Of a stretch of 64,000 nt of DNA, positions 46,792 to 55,393 are shown one piece after another. The stretch's first letter is position 1; every line of letters starts with the position of its first letter. The translations under genes and the position numbers were made by a program. The DNA comes from Gammaproteobacteria bacterium. Its GTDB lineage: Bacteria; Pseudomonadota; Gammaproteobacteria; Steroidobacterales; Steroidobacteraceae. Where the stretch lies: positions 62,001 to 126,000 of the forward strand of contig VGVG01000002.1 of the NCBI GenBank assembly GCA_016874055.1. The letters run 5' to 3'. Under the pieces are notes generated by a model, which saw nothing but the letters and a program-made list of their open reading frames with translations, did no database searches and had not been told where the DNA came from.

Positions 46792-46926
46792 ATGGATCAG
46801 AGTCGCCACACGGGCATTCTTTCCAGTCCGAGTTATCGTATCGTTGAACACGAGGGCGATTTTCTTGAGAATGATCTCAAGACGGTCATCCCCTCCTTGC
46901 CTGATCGCTCAATAGGACCGTGGTAG
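46792..46926 (+). CDS. Small open frame after tRNA-Glu, 44 residues, unidentified
   Basis: ATG 46792 opens a frame reading MDQSRHTGILSSPSYRIVEH and ending LPDRSIGPW, which overlaps the convergent acyl-CoA dehydrogenase gene by 18 bases. Inside it lies a perfect 7-bp inverted repeat, CTTGAGA / TCTCAAG at 46864-46870 and 46875-46881. There is no ribosome site of note and no known motif. It could be a small protein, a gene remnant, or simply the processed 3' part of the tRNA transcript. Confidence 0.2.
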   Translation: MDQSRHTGILSSPSYRIVEHEGDFLENDLKTVIPSLPDRSIGPW

Positions 46927-48072
46927 TCCAAGCTCGTGCTCAGCAATGTACGATAAAATGAGGTTTGTCGAGATCGGCGCGACTTGATAAAGCCGCGTCT
47001 CGCGAAACTTCCTTTCTACGTCGTACTCGGCTGCAAACCCGAATCCGCCATGCGTCTGCAGGCAGACATTGCCCGCCTCCCACGCCGCCTTCGCTGCGAG
47101 GTACTTCGCCATATTAGCCTCCGCACCGCAGGGCAGCTTGGCATCGTAAAGCTCGCAGGCCTTGAAACGCACTAGGCTCGCGGCCTCGGTCTCGATGTAA
47201 CTCTCCGCGATCGGAAACTGCACACCCTGATTCTTACCAATCGGTCGATCGAACACGACGCGTTCGTTGGCATACTTCGTCGCGCGTTCAACGAACCAGT
47301 AGGCATCGCCGATACACTCGGCGGCGATGAGTATGCGCTCGGCATTGAGTCCATCGAGAATATATTCAAAGCCCTTCCCCTCCTCACCGATGAGACGGCT
47401 CGCCGGGATCTCTAGATTAACAAAGAAGATTTCATTGGTCGCATGGTTGACCATATTCGGAATGGGCTTAAGAGACATCCCCTTGCTAAGCGCCTCGCGA
47501 ACATCGACAAGAAATACCGAAAGTCCCTCTGACTTACGCTGAACTTCAGCAAGCGGCGTCGTACGCGCAAGTAGCACGATGAGATCAGAGTGCTGCACAC
47601 GGGAGATCCACACCTTCTGCCCATTGATGACATAGCGATCGCTCTTTCGGACCGCGGTCGTCATTAGTCGCGTCGTATCCGAACCCGTCGTCGGCTCCGT
47701 CACCGCCATCGACTGCATTCGCAGCCGTCCTGCGGCAATACTCGGCAAGAACTCGCGTCGCTGCGCCTCACTACCATGGCGGACGAGCACGTTCATGACG
47801 TACATCTGCCCGTGGCACGCGCCTGAGCTGCCCCCCGATCGATTGATCTCCTCCATGATGACCGAGGCCTCGGCGAGCGAGAGCCCCGATCCACCGTATT
47901 CCTGCGGAATAAGAGCGGCGAGCCAACCCGCTTCGGTCAATGCGTCGACGAACTCGACCGGGTAACCACGCTCGGCATCGACCTTGCGAAAGTACTGATC
48001 TGGAAATTGTACGCAGAGTTTACGGACCGCGGACCGAATTTCGGCGTGAGGATCGTTGGCTGGCTTCGACAT
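46909..48072 (-). CDS. Acyl-CoA dehydrogenase family protein
   Basis: A 387-residue flavoprotein with the three-domain ACAD layout: GWLAALIPQEYGGSGLSLAE near the start, the FAD motif MAVTEPTTGSDTTRLMTTAV, GQKVWISRVQHSDL, and the C-terminal LQTHGGFGFAAEYDVERKFRE. It is expected to oxidise an acyl-CoA thioester in the cytoplasm, giving electrons to ETF. Chain specificity cannot be told. No other beta-oxidation gene is near, and cysQ diverges from it. Confidence 0.88.
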   Translation of the reverse strand: MSKPANDPHAEIRSAVRKLCVQFPDQYFRKVDAERGYPVEFVDALTEAGWLAALIPQEYGGSGLSLAEASVIMEEINRSGGSSGACHGQMYVMNVLVRHGSEAQRREFLPSIAAGRLRMQSMAVTEPTTGSDTTRLMTTAVRKSDRYVINGQKVWISRVQHSDLIVLLARTTPLAEVQRKSEGLSVFLVDVREALSKGMSLKPIPNMVNHATNEIFFVNLEIPASRLIGEEGKGFEYILDGLNAERILIAAECIGDAYWFVERATKYANERVVFDRPIGKNQGVQFPIAESYIETEAASLVRFKACELYDAKLPCGAEANMAKYLAAKAAWEAGNVCLQTHGGFGFAAEYDVERKFRETRLYQVAPISTNLILSYIAEHELGLPRSY

Positions 48073-48183
48073 GGATCACCTCCCCACGACAAGGATACCG
48101 CGCAGCTTACTTGGAGCGCGTATGCAACCCGTTGCCGTATCCGCCGTGTGCGTACAACAAAATGCACCATAATCGGTTACCCT

Positions 48184-48984
48184 ATGGCGCCTTCTGTCGA
48201 CATCCCCACCGACCGCTCGACGTCCGAATTTCTCGGCGAGGTCGTGCGTATCGCGGAGAGCGCAGGTCAGGTCATTTCCGAGATCTACGCCACTGACTTT
48301 GCCATCTCAACGAAGTCCGACGCCTCCCCGGTCACCCTTGCCGATCAGCGGGCCGAGACCCTGATCCTCGCGGGTCTAGAGCGCCTGACTCCCGAGGTCT
48401 CGATCGTCGCCGAGGAATCCGTGGCGGCGGGTAACGTTCCTCCGGTCGAATCCGCGAACGGCTGGTTCTGGCTGGTCGATCCCCTCGATGGAACGCGCGA
48501 GTTCGTAAGCCGTAACGGCGAGTTCACGGTCAACATCGCCCTCGTGTGTGCCGGAGAGCCTGTGCTCGGCGTGGTGTTTGCGCCGGTCATTGGCGTCCTC
48601 TACACCGGCGTTCGTGGGCTGGGGGCGTACAAGACGCAGCAGAGAGATCGATACGCCATCCACTGTCGGGCGGCGCCTGCGGAGGGCCTCACCGTCGTAG
48701 AGAGTCGATCGCATGGCAACGGCGTAATACTCGATGCGTGGCTGCAGGGAAAACCCGTTGCCTCGCGAATTAAAGCAGGCTCATCGCTCAAACTCTGTTT
48801 TCTCGCCGAAGGTCGAGCCGATCTCTACCCCCGCCTCGGACGGACCATGGAGTGGGATATCGCCGCCGGCCACGCGGTGTTGGCTGCAGCGGGCGGTCGA
48901 GTGACTCGAGTGGATAACGGACACGCGCTCAGTTACGGCAAACCGGGATTCGAGAATCCGGGGTTCATCGCACAAGGAAATTAA
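48184..48984 (+). CDS. cysQ: CysQ, 3'(2'),5'-bisphosphate nucleotidase
   Basis: A 266-residue inositol-monophosphatase-family enzyme. Metal-binding motifs: SIVAEES, WLVDPLDGTREFVSRNGEF and MEWDIAAGHAVLAAAGG. It hydrolyses PAP from sulfate assimilation to AMP and recycles sulfur metabolism by-products. ATG 48184 is chosen because MAPSVDIPTDRST precedes the first helix; upstream codons in frame lie in the divergent gene. It ends 5 bases from the convergent tRNA-Lys. Confidence 0.92.
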   Translation: MAPSVDIPTDRSTSEFLGEVVRIAESAGQVISEIYATDFAISTKSDASPVTLADQRAETLILAGLERLTPEVSIVAEESVAAGNVPPVESANGWFWLVDPLDGTREFVSRNGEFTVNIALVCAGEPVLGVVFAPVIGVLYTGVRGLGAYKTQQRDRYAIHCRAAPAEGLTVVESRSHGNGVILDAWLQGKPVASRIKAGSSLKLCFLAEGRADLYPRLGRTMEWDIAAGHAVLAAAGGRVTRVDNGHALSYGKPGFENPGFIAQGN

Positions 48985-48989
48985 GAGAC

Positions 48990-49065
48990 TGGTGGGTCCT
49001 GCGCGATTCGAACGCGCGACCAACTGGTTAAAAGCCAGCTGCTCTACCGGCTGAGCTAAGGACCC
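48990..49065 (-). tRNA. tRNA-Lys (anticodon TTT)
   Basis: A 76-nt gene: acceptor GGGTCCT / AGGACCC, anticodon loop CTTTTAA giving TTT, T-loop GTTCGAATC and encoded CCA. It is on the same strand as queC, 24 bases downstream, and could be read with it or from the -10 box at the queC stop. Confidence 0.97.
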
Positions 49066-49086
49066 ATACCTGTCAAGAGGGCGCGA

Positions 49087-49092
49087 ATTCTA
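49087..49092 (-). promoter_or_regulatory. Possible -10 box of tRNA-Lys within the queC stop
   Basis: TAGAAT on the minus strand (49092-49087) matches the consensus at five of six positions and includes the queC stop codon. It is followed by a GC-rich discriminator (TCGCGCCCTC). No good -35 is visible at 16-18 bases, so the call is weak. Confidence 0.3.
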
Positions 49093-49773
49093 CACATATC
49101 GCGTCGGATCGGGCACGCCCACTGCCAGGAATCCATCTCTTCGTAGGCAGCAGCTGTTGCAGCGGCCACAGGCCCGCCCCGCCTCGTCGGCCTGGTAGCA
49201 AGACACAGTCAAGGAAAAATTAACCCCGAGCCGATGCCCCTCACGTATGATTTCGGCCTTCGATAGGCGAACAAGCGGCGCTTCGATACGGATGGGCGAG
49301 CCCCCGACCCCGACGCGGGTGCCGAGCCGAGCCACCTCCGCGAAGGCCGCAATGTATTCCGGTCGGCAGTCGGGATAACCCGAGAAGTCGACGGCGTTCA
49401 CGCCGATGAAGACCCCCTGTGCACCGAGCACCTCCGCCCATCCGAGCGCAAGCGAGAGCATCAAGGTATTACGCGCCGACACATACGTAACCGGGATGTC
49501 AGCCACCGGCGCCGTCGGTATGTCGATCGAGTGATCGGTGAGCGCCGAACCGCCGATTCCGGCGAGATCCACCCCCATCACCCGATGCTCTCGCGCCCCG
49601 AGCTCGGAGGCCACACGCGCCGCCGCCGCAAGCTCGGCCGAATGCCGCTGACCGTAATACACGGAAAGCGCGAACGCGTCGTAGCCCCGCTCGATCGCCA
49701 TCGCGAGAACGGTGGCCGAGTCAAGGCCGCCGGACAACAAAACCACGGCTTTCGGTTTGGTTGCGATGTTCAT
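49090..49773 (-). CDS. queC: QueC, 7-cyano-7-deazaguanine synthase
   Basis: A 227-residue ATP-pyrophosphatase fold enzyme converting carboxy-deazaguanine to preQ0. [17 protein letters not shown] is the PP-loop, [14 protein letters not shown] and [19 protein letters not shown] are family motifs, and the C-terminal zinc cysteines appear in [23 protein letters not shown] 49773 overlaps the queE stop (ATGA); an earlier codon at 49794 lies inside queE. Confidence 0.95.
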   Translation of the reverse strand: MNIATKPKAVVLLSGGLDSATVLAMAIERGYDAFALSVYYGQRHSAELAAAARVASELGAREHRVMGVDLAGIGGSALTDHSIDIPTAPVADIPVTYVSARNTLMLSLALGWAEVLGAQGVFIGVNAVDFSGYPDCRPEYIAAFAEVARLGTRVGVGGSPIRIEAPLVRLSKAEIIREGHRLGVNFSLTVSCYQADEAGRACGRCNSCCLRRDGFLAVGVPDPTRYV

Positions 49774-50417
49774 CGTCCAGGCACATCGCCCCACAGATAT
49801 TTATGTAACTGGACCTGGAACCGAACGGGCAAGCGGTCCTCTAGGATCCACTCGGCGAGATCGCGCGCAGGTAACTCGCTGTGACTCGGCGAGAAGAGCA
49901 CGGTACAGCGCCCAACTAGGCCGCGCTCGCGCAGCTGCGAACGACTCCATTCGTAATCGTCGCGGTTAGCGATCACGAACTTCACCAAATCGGTCGCCGT
50001 CAGATGCGTGAGTTCGTCGTAACGGTTACGCGCCTCCTCGCCTGAGGCGGGTGTCTTGATATCCACCACCTTCACGACCCGCGGATCAACCTGCTCGAGG
50101 GGCATAGCGCCACTCGTCTCGACCGATACTCGATATCCCGCATCGCAGAGCGCCGTCATAAGCTCAAATACGGCGGGCTGTGCCAGCGGCTCGCCGCCCG
50201 TCACGCAGACGTACGTCGCCTCGAGTTCTTTGACCCGAGATAGGATATCTGGCAAAGCCCACCAGTTTCCGCCATGAAAGGCGTACGCGGTGTCGCAATA
50301 GCTGCAACGCAGCGGACAACCCGTGAGGCGGACGAAGATGGTTGGAACACCGACGGAGTCCGCCTCGCCCTGCAGCGAACAAAAAATCTCGGTGAGCTTA
50401 AGCCGACTCGAGTTCAA
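49770..50417 (-). CDS. queE: QueE, 7-carboxy-7-deazaguanine synthase
   Basis: A 215-residue radical SAM enzyme. The cluster motif is in [15 protein letters not shown] (CxxxCxxC), preceded by [20 protein letters not shown] and followed by [12 protein letters not shown]. It converts carboxy-tetrahydropterin to carboxy-deazaguanine. The start is TTG at 50417, 6 bases after cpoB. queE-queC after tol-pal is a common gammaproteobacterial order. Confidence 0.95.
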   Translation of the reverse strand: MNSSRLKLTEIFCSLQGEADSVGVPTIFVRLTGCPLRCSYCDTAYAFHGGNWWALPDILSRVKELEATYVCVTGGEPLAQPAVFELMTALCDAGYRVSVETSGAMPLEQVDPRVVKVVDIKTPASGEEARNRYDELTHLTATDLVKFVIANRDDYEWSRSQLRERGLVGRCTVLFSPSHSELPARDLAEWILEDRLPVRFQVQLHKYLWGDVPGR

Positions 50418-50423
50418 AACCGT

Positions 50424-51206
50424 TTAGCGCATCCGCACGAGTTGCTCTCGTGCGAGGCGCGCAGCGTCGTTTTGCGGATAGCGCCGAATCACCTCGCTGA
50501 GCGAGATCCGGGCAGCATCGTTACGACCGAGACTTACCTCCGCGAGGCCTTTTTTGAGCAGCGCATCCGGGGCCTTGGACGAGTCCGGCGAGCTCGTGCC
50601 GACCGCCGCAAAGGAATCGATGGCTCGCTCATAGTCGCGAGTCACGAAATAGGTCTGTCCGAGCCAGTAATGCGCATTGTTGGCAAGCGGGTGCGATGGA
50701 AACTGCGCGATGAACCCACTCATACCCGTAATGGCATCGGGGTAGTTGGCCGCCTTCAGCGCATCGAAGGCACGTCCGTACACCACTTCTGGAGTTTCCG
50801 TCGTAGTTGAAGTCCCTTGAGCCGATGGCGATGGTAGCGTCGGCCCGTCAGCGATAGACGTCGCCGCGGGGGTCGGCCCGCCCGTGACGGCGGTGGCAGT
50901 CGTCATACGACTCTCGATGGGCGCCATGCGCCGATCGAACTCGACGGCGAAATCGGTTTGCTGCTGTCTTCGCGCTTCGTTTTCGCGCTGAAGGACATCG
51001 AGGTCACCACGCAGGGCGCGCACTTCAGCCGCGAGCGCATCGAGACGCTGCGACAACTCGACGAGCGCCTGTCCGCGCAACACCTCCTGTAACTGTGCTA
51101 CCTGCAACTCCAGACTCTCGAGCCGCTCACGCGTCGATTGCGCCTGCGCGGGGAGAGAGGCTAGCAAAAGCAGCGCAGCAAGAAGCTGGCGACGCATTGG
51201 CGTCAA
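50424..51206 (-). CDS. cpoB: CpoB (YbgF), periplasmic Tol-Pal coordinator
   Basis: A 260-residue exported protein: signal peptide (RQLLAALLLLASLPAQA), a coiled coil at about 25-95 (RERLESLELQVAQLQEVLRG), a low-complexity Thr/Pro/Ser linker and TPR repeats (YGRAFDALKAANYPDAITGM; NAHYWLGQTYFVTRDYERAI). CpoB binds TolA and links cell-wall synthesis to outer-membrane constriction. TTG 51206 overlaps the pal stop (TTGA); ATG 51197 is an equally possible start. Confidence 0.93.
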   Translation of the reverse strand: MTPMRRQLLAALLLLASLPAQAQSTRERLESLELQVAQLQEVLRGQALVELSQRLDALAAEVRALRGDLDVLQRENEARRQQQTDFAVEFDRRMAPIESRMTTATAVTGGPTPAATSIADGPTLPSPSAQGTSTTTETPEVVYGRAFDALKAANYPDAITGMSGFIAQFPSHPLANNAHYWLGQTYFVTRDYERAIDSFAAVGTSSPDSSKAPDALLKKGLAEVSLGRNDAARISLSEVIRRYPQNDAARLAREQLVRMR

Positions 51207-51745
51207 CCGACGAAATAGACGATTTCGACGCGACGGTTGCGCGAGTACGCGGACTCGTCCTCGCCGGCGGTAGCGGGACGCTCCTCGCCATAGCTCACCG
51301 TGCTGAGTCGCGAATCGGTCACGCCTTGAAGACCCAGAGCACGGCGAACGGCTTGAGCGCGACGCTCGCCGAGTCCGATGTTGTATTCACGGGTGCCTCG
51401 CTCGTCCGTATGTCCTTCGAGTCGAATACTTAATCCCGGACGGCTGCCGAGGAAGCGCGCATGAGCGGCGAGCAAGGTCTGATCATCGGCGCTGATCGAA
51501 TCGCTGTCGAAATCGAAGTAAATAGTGGTGCGATTGGCGAGCTCCACCGGAAGCCCGATGGCTGATTCGCTCGAGGTCCCCACTTCACCTGCCGAGACAG
51601 GGCCAGCCGAATCGTCCGGCTGGGCGATCGCCGACGCCCCCGATTTGTCGGCGAGGTCGGCACCGGCGTCACTTTTGACCGAAGGTGCGGATTTGCAAGC
51701 CGCCAGAAAACCGAGGAGAGCAGCCACAGCGATCAGCTTTTTCAT
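51203..51745 (-). CDS. pal: Pal, peptidoglycan-associated lipoprotein
   Basis: A 180-residue lipoprotein: signal with lipobox LAAC (C17), a Ser/Asp/Gly-rich spacer and an OmpA-like domain (TIYFDFDSDSISADDQTLLA; IRLEGHTDERGTREYNIGLG ; SYGEERPA). It anchors the outer membrane to peptidoglycan and interacts with TolB and TolA. ATG 51745 follows AGGAG by 8 bases. Confidence 0.96.
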   Translation of the reverse strand: MKKLIAVAALLGFLAACKSAPSVKSDAGADLADKSGASAIAQPDDSAGPVSAGEVGTSSESAIGLPVELANRTTIYFDFDSDSISADDQTLLAAHARFLGSRPGLSIRLEGHTDERGTREYNIGLGERRAQAVRRALGLQGVTDSRLSTVSYGEERPATAGEDESAYSRNRRVEIVYFVG

Positions 51746-51778
51746 CTTTTTTAACTCCTTAGGAGGGATTTGTTTGAA

Positions 51779-53047
51779 TTATCGCACGGTCGCTGCGTCG
51801 GGTAGGAATGGCCGCCACGCCGGCTCGCGCACCTCGCCGCGATCGGCTGCGAAGCGTTGAGCGATGAGTCCGTCCGCACTCACCGTGGCGAGCATACCCT
51901 GCCCGCGTTCCCGCGAGGCATACACGATCGTGCCGCCATCCGGCGAGAAATACGGCGACTCATCTTGTCGACCCTTCGACAGGACACGAACATTTCCGTT
52001 CCCCAAATTCTGGATGGCAATTCGGTACGCCCCGTCCTCGCGCGTCACCATCGCAAGCGAGCGTCCATCGGGACTTAGCCGAGCTCGAGCGTTGTATGGG
52101 CCGACAAACGTGACTCGCTGAGCGCGTGAGCCAGCTTCGGTCCCGAGGCGATAGATCTGCGGTCCCCCAGCGCGGTCGGAGGTGAAGTAAATCTGGCTGC
52201 CATCGGCAGACCACACAGGTTCGGTGTCGATCGCCGGATGATCCGTGAGGCGCGTGAGTGCGCCGGAAGCGATCTCCAAAACGTAGACATCGAGATTGCC
52301 GCCCGAGGACGACAAGGTGAGCGCGAGTCGAGTCCCGTCGGGCGACCAGGTCGGTGCGTTGTTGACGCCCGGCCGCGACGAAACGCGACGTCGCTCAGCC
52401 GTGCGCACACGCTGTATGTAGATCGTCGCAGTACGGGTCTCGAAGGACACGTAGGCCAAAGATTCTCCATCGGGCGACCACGACGGCGACATCAACGGCA
52501 GACGCGACTGCAGGATGACCTTGGCATTTTCGCCATCGGCATCGGCGACGATGAGTTGGTAACGCAGCGACGGCGGCTGACCATCTACCGAGACATAAGC
52601 GATACGCGTCGCGAAGGCGCTGCGGATACCGATGATTCTTTGATAGAGCCGATCACTGATACGATGTGCAGCGTTACGCCACGCGGAAGGTCCGGCAATG
52701 ATCTCCTCGATTAGCAAGCGCTGACCCGTTAACAAATTAAGCAGCTCGTACTCGATAGTTGAGCGTCCGTCTGCTCCTACCGTCACGCGCCCGGTAACCA
52801 AATAGTCCGACGCCGTGCGCTCGCCGACTAAAAAGCGTCCACTGCGGGTCAGATTGCGACGGATCACCTCCGCCGATGGCTGCGGATCCGCCGAGAAATT
52901 CTCGATGGCGATCGGGATCGGCGCGATGACGCCGGACGTGATATCGACTTTTAATTGAGCTTCGGCGACGGGTGACGCCGATACCCCGACGAACGCTGCG
53001 CAGAGCATTAACAAGGCGCCGCGGGAAAATCTCTTCATGTCAATCAT
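51779..53047 (-). CDS. tolB: TolB, periplasmic beta-propeller of Tol-Pal
   Basis: A 422-residue protein with a signal peptide (LLMLCAAFVGVSASPVAEA), the N-terminal TolB domain (IPIAIENFSADPQ) and six-bladed propeller repeats (LPLMSPSWSPDGESLAYVSF; NNAPTWSPDGTRLAL; SPYFSPDGGTIVY). It shuttles between TolA and Pal. ATG 53047 overlaps tolA; ATG 53038 is an alternative. Confidence 0.95.
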   Translation of the reverse strand: MIDMKRFSRGALLMLCAAFVGVSASPVAEAQLKVDITSGVIAPIPIAIENFSADPQPSAEVIRRNLTRSGRFLVGERTASDYLVTGRVTVGADGRSTIEYELLNLLTGQRLLIEEIIAGPSAWRNAAHRISDRLYQRIIGIRSAFATRIAYVSVDGQPPSLRYQLIVADADGENAKVILQSRLPLMSPSWSPDGESLAYVSFETRTATIYIQRVRTAERRRVSSRPGVNNAPTWSPDGTRLALTLSSSGGNLDVYVLEIASGALTRLTDHPAIDTEPVWSADGSQIYFTSDRAGGPQIYRLGTEAGSRAQRVTFVGPYNARARLSPDGRSLAMVTREDGAYRIAIQNLGNGNVRVLSKGRQDESPYFSPDGGTIVYASRERGQGMLATVSADGLIAQRFAADRGEVREPAWRPFLPDAATVR

Positions 53048-53849
53048 TCGGTCTGAACCTCAACTCGATGTTGCGCTCGAACAGCGACGGCTCGGACGGT
53101 GCGGGCAGCGGCGAAGCTCGAAAAACTGCCGCTTCGAGTGACTGCCGCACGGCCTCGTCTCCATTGCATTCTTTGACCTCGACCCGAATCACCGTACCGC
53201 CCATCGCCTGAGTCACCGCGACCCGACAATCAAGCCCTGCCTGCGCCGATGCCGGACGAATCCACGCGCGCTGCACCCGCGCCTGGATGGCCGCAGCCCA
53301 CTGCGCCGAAAGCGAGGCTGCACGGGCGGCGGCCGCACGTCGCGCCTCCGCCGCTTCGGTGGCGGCGATCTCTTCGGATAACGCGCGTTGCAATGACGCT
53401 TCGCGCTCGGCACGAACTCTTGCCTCCTCAATACGACGCCGCTCCTCGGCGTTGAGTTCCGCTTTCAGGCGATGCGTCTGCTCCTCAAGTTGAGCCTTCT
53501 CCGCTTTCACCTTCTCTGCTTGAACCTGCGCCTCCTTCAGCGCCTGCACCTCTCTGTCGCGCTTCGCCGGCTCGGCCGGCCGGGACTTCTTGGGAGGCTC
53601 GGGTTCAGGCTGCGGCTTGACGATCGGTTCAGGAGTGGGTGGTGGTTCTGATTTCCTTGGAGACTTGTCTTGAGTGAGTCGAGAGAGCTCTGCCGCGTCG
53701 ACAGCGACCGCCTCGATCGCCATCACCTGCGGCATCTCGGGCTCGAACCGCCAGTTTTTGACGCCGAGCACGGCGATCACGACGACCAGCGCGACATGCA
53801 ACGCGATGGACAAAAAATACGGTCGAAAGCGCGACATCACGCCCGACAT
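53040..53849 (-). CDS. tolA: TolA, envelope-spanning protein of Tol-Pal
   Basis: A 269-residue protein: one inner-membrane helix (about 11-30), a proline/lysine/glutamate stretch (TPEPIVKPQPEPEPPKK), a long charged coiled coil (QVQAEKVKAEKAQLEEQTHR) and a C-terminal TonB-like domain (ARVQRAWIRPASAQAGLDCR). It is much shorter than E. coli TolA (421), mainly in the alanine/lysine-rich middle. It links TolQR to the outer membrane. Confidence 0.93.
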   Translation of the reverse strand: MSGVMSRFRPYFLSIALHVALVVVIAVLGVKNWRFEPEMPQVMAIEAVAVDAAELSRLTQDKSPRKSEPPPTPEPIVKPQPEPEPPKKSRPAEPAKRDREVQALKEAQVQAEKVKAEKAQLEEQTHRLKAELNAEERRRIEEARVRAEREASLQRALSEEIAATEAAEARRAAAARAASLSAQWAAAIQARVQRAWIRPASAQAGLDCRVAVTQAMGGTVIRVEVKECNGDEAVRQSLEAAVFRASPLPAPSEPSLFERNIELRFRPND

Positions 53850-53856
53850 GAACCCC

Positions 53857-54303
53857 TCAAGGCGCGCCTCGAACGGTTACCGGATCGGTGAGAAATCCGA
53901 CTTTCCGGGCGCCTGCGCTCTGCAGTAACACCATCGCCTCAACCACGCGACCGTACGCAACTTGGCGATCGCCTTTGACGAACACCGGCACGCCCGGTGC
54001 GCTGCGGATCACTGCTGCGACGCGGGCCTGTAACAGCGAATCCTCTAGTGGTTCCGAAGGACTGTCGCCCTCGTTAAGATACAGTCGCCCCTGTCGATCG
54101 ACCGACACGACGAGCGGCGGTCGGTCCCGAAGATCCGCAGGATCGATCGCCTGCGCCGCCGCATCGGGCAAGTCGACCTTAACGCCCTGCGTCAGTAACG
54201 GCGCCGTCACCATGAAAATAATAAGTAGCACCAACATCACGTCGATGTAGGGAACGACGTTGATCTCGCTCATGGGTTTTCGGCTTCGACCCGACTGCAG
54301 CAT
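53857..54303 (-). CDS. tolR: TolR, inner-membrane motor subunit
   Basis: A 148-residue ExbD/TolR protein: RKPMSEINVVPYIDVMLVLL shows the N-terminal conserved region with the membrane-helix aspartate (D in YIDVMLVLL) used in proton-driven movement. The periplasmic domain follows (PPLVVSVDRQGRLYLNEGD). ATG 54303 is chosen over upstream codons inside tolQ. Confidence 0.95.
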   Translation of the reverse strand: MLQSGRSRKPMSEINVVPYIDVMLVLLIIFMVTAPLLTQGVKVDLPDAAAQAIDPADLRDRPPLVVSVDRQGRLYLNEGDSPSEPLEDSLLQARVAAVIRSAPGVPVFVKGDRQVAYGRVVEAMVLLQSAGARKVGFLTDPVTVRGAP

Positions 54304-54317
54304 AAACTGACCTCGTC

Positions 54318-54995
54318 TCAGCTCGCGTCGCGCGTCGCGTGACGCTGCAGAATGGTCGAGAACTCTTCCATGAACGCATCGTAGCGCGCCTCGATACGCC
54401 ACACCTGATCGGCGAAACGGTTATAGGCCACTACGGCAGGAATAGCCGCGAGAAGACCGATGGCCGTCGCTACGAGCGCCTCGGCGATACCGGGCGCCAC
54501 CGTCGCTAGCGTCGCTTGCTGCACGGAGCCAAGACCCACGAAGGCATGCATGATGCCCCACACCGTACCGAAGAGACCGACGTAAGGACTCGTCGAGCCA
54601 ACCGTTGCCAGCGTCGATAAACTCTTTTCGAGGTACTCGATTTCTTTGATTTGTTGTGCCTTCATCGCTCGACGCACACCCTCGAGCAACAAGTCGACAG
54701 CACTCTCACCCTGCTGACGCAACCGTGCAAACTCGCGAAATCCCATGCGGAAGATGCTATCGATACCGACGGGATTTCCGCGCGCGTCGATGCTCTTGTA
54801 GAGGTTGGAAAGATCGCCGCCCGACCAAAAATCGCGTTCGAAGCGAGCAAGATCGTCCTTAGCGCGGGCGAGCACCGCTCGCTTGTTGAAGATGATGCTC
54901 CAGGAGTACACCGACGCCAGGGCTAAAGAAAGCATGACCGCCTGTACGATGATCGTAGCGTCGAGGATAAGCTTCAGGATGGACAAATCGTTCAA
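54318..54995 (-). CDS. tolQ: TolQ, inner-membrane motor subunit
   Basis: A 225-residue ExbB/TolQ protein with three membrane helices (about 10-35, 130-155, 170-190). YLEKSLSTLATVGSTSPYVG and LFGTVWGIMHAFVGLG are the family motifs, with the helix-lining Thr and Ser residues. It forms the proton channel with TolR. I choose TTG 54995, overlapping the ybgC stop as TTGA and preceded by AGAGGG at 8 bases; the frame extends further upstream to an ATG inside ybgC. Confidence 0.95.
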   Translation of the reverse strand: MNDLSILKLILDATIIVQAVMLSLALASVYSWSIIFNKRAVLARAKDDLARFERDFWSGGDLSNLYKSIDARGNPVGIDSIFRMGFREFARLRQQGESAVDLLLEGVRRAMKAQQIKEIEYLEKSLSTLATVGSTSPYVGLFGTVWGIMHAFVGLGSVQQATLATVAPGIAEALVATAIGLLAAIPAVVAYNRFADQVWRIEARYDAFMEEFSTILQRHATRDAS

Positions 54996-55393
54996 GTCAA
55001 ATACCCTCTGACACGACGCGGTCGCAAGGTCTTCGCGTCCACGCATACGACGCGGACTCGCGCCTCGATGAGCAGTTCCCGCTCAACCTGCGGGGCGGAA
55101 TCACGCCAAATTTGTTGATCGAAGATCGCCGTGGTACGTCCCTCAGGCTGTATCTGGCAGGTCACGATGAGCGTATCGTCAAGCCGCGCCGCCGCTTTGT
55201 ATTCAATGGAAAGACCGAGAACCATGAACTGTACTCCCTCGTTCGCGGCCAGTTCGCGCTGCGCGACCCCCTTGCTGCGGAGCCATTCCGTCCGACCGCG
55301 CTCGAGAAACCGCAGATAATTCGCGTAGTAAACGACTCCACCGGCATCGGTGTCCTCCCAATACACCCGAACCGGCCACTCGAATACGCTCAA
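54992..55393 (-). CDS. ybgC: YbgC, Tol-Pal-associated acyl-CoA thioesterase
   Basis: A 133-residue hotdog-fold thioesterase: [20 protein letters not shown] contains the catalytic Asp of the 4-hydroxybenzoyl-CoA thioesterase family, with [19 protein letters not shown] following. It acts on short acyl-CoAs or acyl carrier protein in phospholipid metabolism. TTG 55393 overlaps the ruvB stop (TTGA). First gene of the tol-pal set. Confidence 0.94.
   Translation of the reverse strand: MSVFEWPVRVYWEDTDAGGVVYYANYLRFLERGRTEWLRSKGVAQRELAANEGVQFMVLGLSIEYKAAARLDDTLIVTCQIQPEGRTTAIFDQQIWRDSAPQVERELLIEARVRVVCVDAKTLRPRRVRGYLT

Noticed and set aside
46709..46926. Integration site of a mobile element at the tRNA-Glu 3' end
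   Set aside because: No integrase, no repeated copy of the tRNA 3' end and no foreign gene block follow.
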